A stretch of 64,000 nt of DNA, taken from the NCBI GenBank assembly GCA_965199905.1, contig OZ241366.1, forward strand, positions 5,022,001 to 5,086,000, read 5' to 3'. Positions within the stretch are counted from its first letter, which is position 1; every line of letters begins with the position of its first letter. This DNA comes from Ilyomonas sp965199905. GTDB taxonomy: Bacteria; Bacteroidota; Bacteroidia; Chitinophagales; Chitinophagaceae. A model generated the notes under the pieces. That model was not told the origin of the DNA and made no database searches. It saw only the letters and a list, made by a program, of their open reading frames with translations. Below, piece after piece: positions 61,085-64,000 of the stretch. Position numbers and translations under genes: made by a program.

Positions 61085-61226
61085 GATTGATATGATTAAT
61101 TAAGCGAAAATGTACATTTTGTGCCAGTAAATGTTGAGTTATTTATAAGTTGAGCAATATACCGGCTCTGTTAGTACATGGTAAACTCCCTTTATCGGTA
61201 TTGCTATTTACATGATCTTCTGCCGA

Positions 61227-61247
61227 TGTTGGTGTTCTTCACCAACA
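61227..61247. repeat. REP-like hairpin upstream of the RAYT gene
   Basis: TGTTGGTG-TTCTT-CACCAACA, an 8-bp perfect stem, 30 nt upstream of the transposase remnant. CACCTACCAACAACGGCG at 61811-61828, just after the gene, repeats its right arm (CACCAACA) with one inserted T. REP/RAYT elements typically carry such terminal palindromes. Confidence 0.5.
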
Positions 61248-61276
61248 ATACTCTGTAAAAAGATTTATTTTAGCCC

Positions 61277-61789
61277 ATGCGCCTTTCTACTTTTCCATAG
61301 TTTTATACTGCCACTATACCTAAATGGAAACCTTTACTGAAGCTGGATAAGTGTAAAGACATTATCACCGGCAGCCTTGCGTATCTGGGAAATCACAAAC
61401 GAATTGTTGTTTCTGCTTTTGTCATCATGAGCAATCACATTTATTTGATCTGGCAAGTAGGAGATACGTATGACTTAAGCGACGTGCGGCATTCGTTTAT
61501 GAAGTATACGGCTCAGATGATGCTGAAAGAGGCGCGGACTCTTCATCCGGCTGTGTTGGCGATGTTCAAGGTGAAAGCTGCCGACAGAAAACACCAGATT
61601 TGGAAGCGGAATCCTTTGCCGGTGCCGCTATGGAGCAAAGCCGTGTTTGAGCAGAAGTTAGAATATATTCACCTGAACCCGCTAAGAGCCGGGCTTGTGG
61701 CTCTGCCAGAGGAGTATCAATATTCATCAGCAGTGTTTTATATGACGGGGAAAAGTGAGTGGGCGTTTTTGTCTCATTATATGGGTTAA
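61277..61789 (+). pseudogene. REP-associated tyrosine transposase (RAYT), inactivated
   Basis: Y1/HUH transposase of the RAYT group. From ATG 61277 the frame reads MRLSTFP then a TAG at 61298-61300. It continues FYTATIPKWKPLLKLDKCKD, IITGSLAYLGNHKRIVVSAF, VIMSNHIYLIWQVGDTYDLS, RHSFMKYTAQMMLKEARTLH, HQIWKRNPLPVPLWSKAVFE and KLEYIHLNPLRAGLVALPEEYQYSSA. The family motif is MPNHIHLIW; here it is MSNHIYLIW, so the second His of the HUH metal site is lost. The nonsense codon and the His change both argue that it is dead. Hairpins lie on both sides. Confidence 0.8.
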
Positions 61790-61855
61790 ACGATGTAAAC
61801 TTTTTGTGAGCACCTACCAACAACGGCGCGAAAGTAGAGTTGTGTCTGACCGAAA

Positions 61856-61904
61856 CGCTGCTGATAGCGAATAAAAAATGCGGATTTATTCGCTATCAGC
61901 AGCG
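61856..61904. repeat. 20-bp perfect hairpin downstream of the RAYT remnant
   Basis: CGCTGCTGATAGCGAATAAA, a 9-nt loop AAATGCGGA, then the exact reverse complement. It lies 67 nt after the RAYT stop and 37 nt before the end of the convergent YdjM-like gene. It may be the element's REP partner or a shared terminator; the A and T runs at the loop rather than the base argue against a standard terminator. Confidence 0.7.
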
Positions 61905-61940
61905 CAGCAAGCTGGATATTAGCGGCAGAATTTAATCATT

Positions 61941-62603
61941 TTATATTTTCTTTACTACCCTGTTTTTATCAACCCAACCTGCAACAAGGACAATAACTGC
62001 CATAAGTATGAAAAGAGACATGAATAAATTTGTACTTGCTTCTTTTGGGGGAGGACCAAAAGTATTATATAGGTAAATCAATAAAAGAAATACAACCAGT
62101 AACCATAACCCCCAAAAACCTTTTTTGTTTTTGGGGGTTGTTATAGAAGCATAAATAAACACACCTGCTAAGAAAATAATAGTCTCAAGTATCAATGCAG
62201 CTGCTACATGGTTCCACAATCCCAGTCCAACTTTGGTATTACCAAAAAGAGTAATTGGCAAGTCAGTAGTATGTACTATAAGGTCTAGAAACCAGTGGCT
62301 AAGTACACATAGTCCAATTACTATTGCGCCTCGTGTATCTTTTTTAAAAAATGCATATAAAAGAGCAGTAATAACACCCCAAACAAAACCCATAAGTAAA
62401 CTATGTGTATAGGGAAAATGAAGAAACTCAAAAGCATTTGTTTTTGTATAGCCTGGCATTATATCTACAGTTTCAATATGAAGCATAACCAAAATGGGCC
62501 AAAGTATGTCCACAAATTGAGTAGCAATGAAAAGTATGGCTAAAGAAATTTTAGGGACTGCTTTTTTAGCTGCAAAAGATAATCCGAAGTGTCCTATAAA
62601 CAT
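61941..62603 (-). CDS. YdjM-like integral membrane protein (membrane-bound metal-dependent hydrolase family)
   Basis: A 220-residue protein with about six or seven hydrophobic segments. The N-terminus MFIGHFGLSFAAKKAVPKIS and the motif FPYTHSLLMGFVWGVITALL followed by LSHWFLDLIVHTTD carry the His and Asp residues conserved in the YdjM/LexA-binding metal-dependent hydrolase family. Relatives include phospholipase-like membrane proteins of unclear role. It lies 65 nt downstream of a Crp/Fnr gene; an FNR-like palindrome at that gene's stop codon is placed to activate this gene. Confidence 0.82.
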   Translation of the reverse strand: MFIGHFGLSFAAKKAVPKISLAILFIATQFVDILWPILVMLHIETVDIMPGYTKTNAFEFLHFPYTHSLLMGFVWGVITALLYAFFKKDTRGAIVIGLCVLSHWFLDLIVHTTDLPITLFGNTKVGLGLWNHVAAALILETIIFLAGVFIYASITTPKNKKGFWGLWLLVVFLLLIYLYNTFGPPPKEASTNLFMSLFILMAVIVLVAGWVDKNRVVKKI

Positions 62604-62630
62604 AATGTTTTTGTTAGTTAAGCATGGTGC

Positions 62631-62672
62631 AAATTATATGTAACTGCTATACTTGCTCTTGACAAAAATCAA
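62631..62672 (-). promoter_or_regulatory. FNR/CRP-like operator and promoter of the YdjM-like gene
   Basis: TTGAC-AAAA-ATCAA (62659-62672) resembles the FNR box TTGAT-N4-ATCAA and is part of a longer inverted repeat TCTTGA-N6-TCAAGA. On the minus strand, TATAATTTG (62631-62639) is a near match to the -7 box. The palindrome centre is about 41 nt upstream of the expected start, the class II position. It overlaps the stop codon of the Crp/Fnr gene. Confidence 0.5.
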
Positions 62673-63250
62673 GAATTTTGTTTGAATTGTTTTTTTCTTA
62701 TCCTGCTAAATGTTTCAGGTGTCATTCCAAGCATTGAAGCAATGTATTGTAAGGGAACTTGATGAAACAGGTCTTTATTTTCTGAAAAAAATAAATCATA
62801 TCTCTCTTCTGCCGTCATAGATAGAAGATCAAAAATTCTGCTTTCCATTATAATAAAGCATTTAATCAAAAATGTTCTTTCCAATTCATACCATCGTGGA
62901 ATAGCATTACCAATTTTATCGTAATTGTCTTTTGTAATTACAAACAGCTCTGTATTTTCTAATGCCTGAATACTCCAATGTGAAGCTTGTGTAAAGAAAA
63001 AACTTGAAAAATCAGTCCCAAAATATCCTTTAGTTGCAATCCATTGTGTTATTTCTTTATCTTCAAAAATTTTAAAAACCCTTAAATACCCCGTTTTAAT
63101 GAAACAAAGTTTATTACAAATTTTTCCTTCCTTCAGAAAATATTCGCCCTTTTTTAAAGTAATTGGTTTAAAGAGAGAACTAAGTTTATTCAACTCGTCT
63201 GGCAAAATAATTTCAAAATAAGATTTGATATATTGTTCAAGTTCTGTCAT
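62669..63250 (-). CDS. Crp/Fnr-family transcriptional regulator
   Basis: A 193-residue regulator from ATG 63248-63250 (MTELEQYIKSYFEIILPDEL). cNMP-like barrel with LKKGEYFLKEGKICNKLCFI and TGYLRVFKIFEDKEITQWIA, then an HTH with VPLQYIASMLGMTPETFSRIRKKQ. Cysteines are not arranged as a 4Fe-4S site. The upstream in-frame start is rejected because homology starts at MTELEQ. Third Crp/Fnr paralogue in the window; the probable target is the YdjM-like gene directly downstream. Confidence 0.9.
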   Translation of the reverse strand: MTELEQYIKSYFEIILPDELNKLSSLFKPITLKKGEYFLKEGKICNKLCFIKTGYLRVFKIFEDKEITQWIATKGYFGTDFSSFFFTQASHWSIQALENTELFVITKDNYDKIGNAIPRWYELERTFLIKCFIIMESRIFDLLSMTAEERYDLFFSENKDLFHQVPLQYIASMLGMTPETFSRIRKKQFKQNS

Positions 63251-63336
63251 AGCTTGCAGGGCTTCGCAAAATAGCACACAACTCAAATATTATACGAACC
63301 CACAATTTTTCCAAATATTTCTAACTACACTGTAAA

Positions 63337-63558
63337 TCAACATTCTCCTATTCGCCCTTTTGTATTGTTTGGGTTTCCCGACCAGGTTTCAGGATAGCCG
63401 GGAAGCAAGATTAAAGGATGTCCGCGCCCACCCCGCACAAAATGCAAATTGATACCATTTACTTCTTCGTAATGGTCTGTAAAACCTGAAATTGATTTCA
63501 GTAACTTGTGATCGTCCAGTTGTCCGGTCGTAAACTGTCTGTTTGTTTCTGTTGCCAT
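63337..63558 (-). pseudogene. alpha/beta hydrolase, N-terminal fragment
   Basis: Starts properly (MATETNRQFTTGQLDDHKLL) and shows the first strands of an epoxide-hydrolase-like protein: DHYEEVNGINLHFVRGGRGH and PLILLPGYPETWS with the oxyanion region. After TWS, homology stops and an unrelated GNPNNTKGRIGEC tail leads to a stop at 63337. The nucleophile elbow and the rest, about 220 residues, are missing. A truncated gene rather than a small protein. Confidence 0.65.
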
Positions 63559-63639
63559 ATTAACCTCTGATTGTATGCAAACCGGGACTGTAATTCTGGC
63601 AAAGCTGGAATTACCGAAGACCCCTTTATGGCTTTACTT

Positions 63640-64000
63640 TTAGCTCATTGCGCTTTTTATCACTTCAAAATCCTTTTGTGAAAGCTCCCGAAAACCACTG
63701 ATGAGATAAAAGCCCCATTTCTTTTTATTTTTTATGAAAGAAAGCTGTTCCAGCAAAGGACGTATTTCTGTTTCTGCCACTTTTTTAAACGCAACAGCTC
63801 GCCGATAAGGTTTAAAGTTTTCATCAGCATTTGGCTGATACGGCTCTTCATCAATCACTTGCCCAAGTGCAGTAAATTTTTGCAGTGGCTTACCGTTGTC
63901 GTACTCATCCTTAGCTGAATAAAACAAGAGCCAATCACCTTTTGATGGCTTGCTCATCAAATCTTTTCTGCCATGCCCTGCCTGTGCAAAGCCGCCTTCT
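63640..64000 (-). CDS. EVE-domain protein, 3' part (cut by window end)
   Basis: The reverse strand is open from the window end to the stop at 63640, about 120 residues: EGGFAQAGHGRKDLMSKPSK and GDWLLFYSAKDEYDNGKPLQ, FTALGQVIDEEPYQP, FKPYRRAVAFKKVAETEIRP, WGFYLISGFRELSQKDFEVI. This is the PUA-like EVE fold that binds modified bases in RNA or DNA. The frame continues past the edge; EGGFAQAGHGR is normally about residue 20, so only the N-terminus is outside. ATG-like codons at 63958 are internal. Confidence 0.88.
   Translation of the reverse strand, partial: EGGFAQAGHGRKDLMSKPSKGDWLLFYSAKDEYDNGKPLQKFTALGQVIDEEPYQPNADENFKPYRRAVAFKKVAETEIRPLLEQLSFIKNKKKWGFYLISGFRELSQKDFEVIKSAMS

Overview
The window looks like chromosomal DNA of a member of the Bacteroidota, most likely a Chitinophagaceae-type soil or plant-associated bacterium. 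The evidence is a complete ECF sigma / FecR / SusC / SusD locus, lipoproteins with Bacteroidota-style signal peptides, a fused ABC-permease/GldG-like protein, Bacteroidota -7 boxes of the form TAnnTTTG, moderate G+C, and a secreted glycosidase cluster. Genus-level placement is inference. No rRNA, tRNA or CRISPR array was seen.

Layout. 1-10.3 kb is mostly housekeeping: the 5' part of NADP-isocitrate dehydrogenase (cut by the window edge), two tandem SGNH hydrolases, an mntR-mntH manganese operon with a perfect operator, a lipoprotein, a thioesterase, a DUF1801/YdeI protein and an M13 metallopeptidase. 10.3-25 kb is an array in which regulators of many unrelated families (AraC, Crp/Fnr, YafY/WYL, MarR, TetR, HxlR) each sit beside one small redox or VOC enzyme. 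Several of these genes are broken, and remnants of IS200/IS605, IS982-like, AraC and SDR genes lie between them. Inverted repeats next to the TetR, MarR and HxlR genes look like their operators.

25-37.4 kb is a plant or bacterial polysaccharide locus without its own SusC/D pair: a GH71/99-like protein, a GH78-type rhamnosidase, a GH63/trehalase-like enzyme, a DUF1080 lipoprotein, an internally deleted GH51-like pseudogene and a GH106-type rhamnosidase. Two of these genes carry the same 53-nt sequence about 225 nt upstream of their start codons. 37.4-45.4 kb is a second regulator/oxidoreductase array (AraC, SDR, quinone-reductase-like, cupin, Crp/Fnr, RidA). 45.8-57.6 kb holds an IS3 remnant with a 44-bp perfect palindrome, an M16 peptidase fragment, an ABC transporter and the sigma/FecR/SusC/SusD operon, read right to left from the sigma gene. 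57.8-59.1 kb is a near-identical direct repeat of 37.7-39.0 kb (SDR plus the 5' part of a broken AraC gene), so about 20 kb is bracketed by 1.28-kb direct repeats. 59.1-64 kb has a DUF2000-GNAT pair, an alpha/beta hydrolase, a dead RAYT transposase with flanking hairpins, a YdjM-like membrane protein behind a Crp/Fnr gene, a truncated hydrolase and an EVE-domain protein that runs off the edge.

How it works together. The recurring theme is one-component sensing coupled to detoxification of reactive small molecules (aldehydes, quinones, enones), built by repeated duplication and decay of regulator-enzyme cassettes. One AraC subfamily alone occurs five times, three of them broken. Two Crp/Fnr genes are each followed by a CRP/FNR-like palindrome centred about 41 bp upstream of a predicted transcription start, suggesting local regulons. 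The regulator-ligand assignments are inference.
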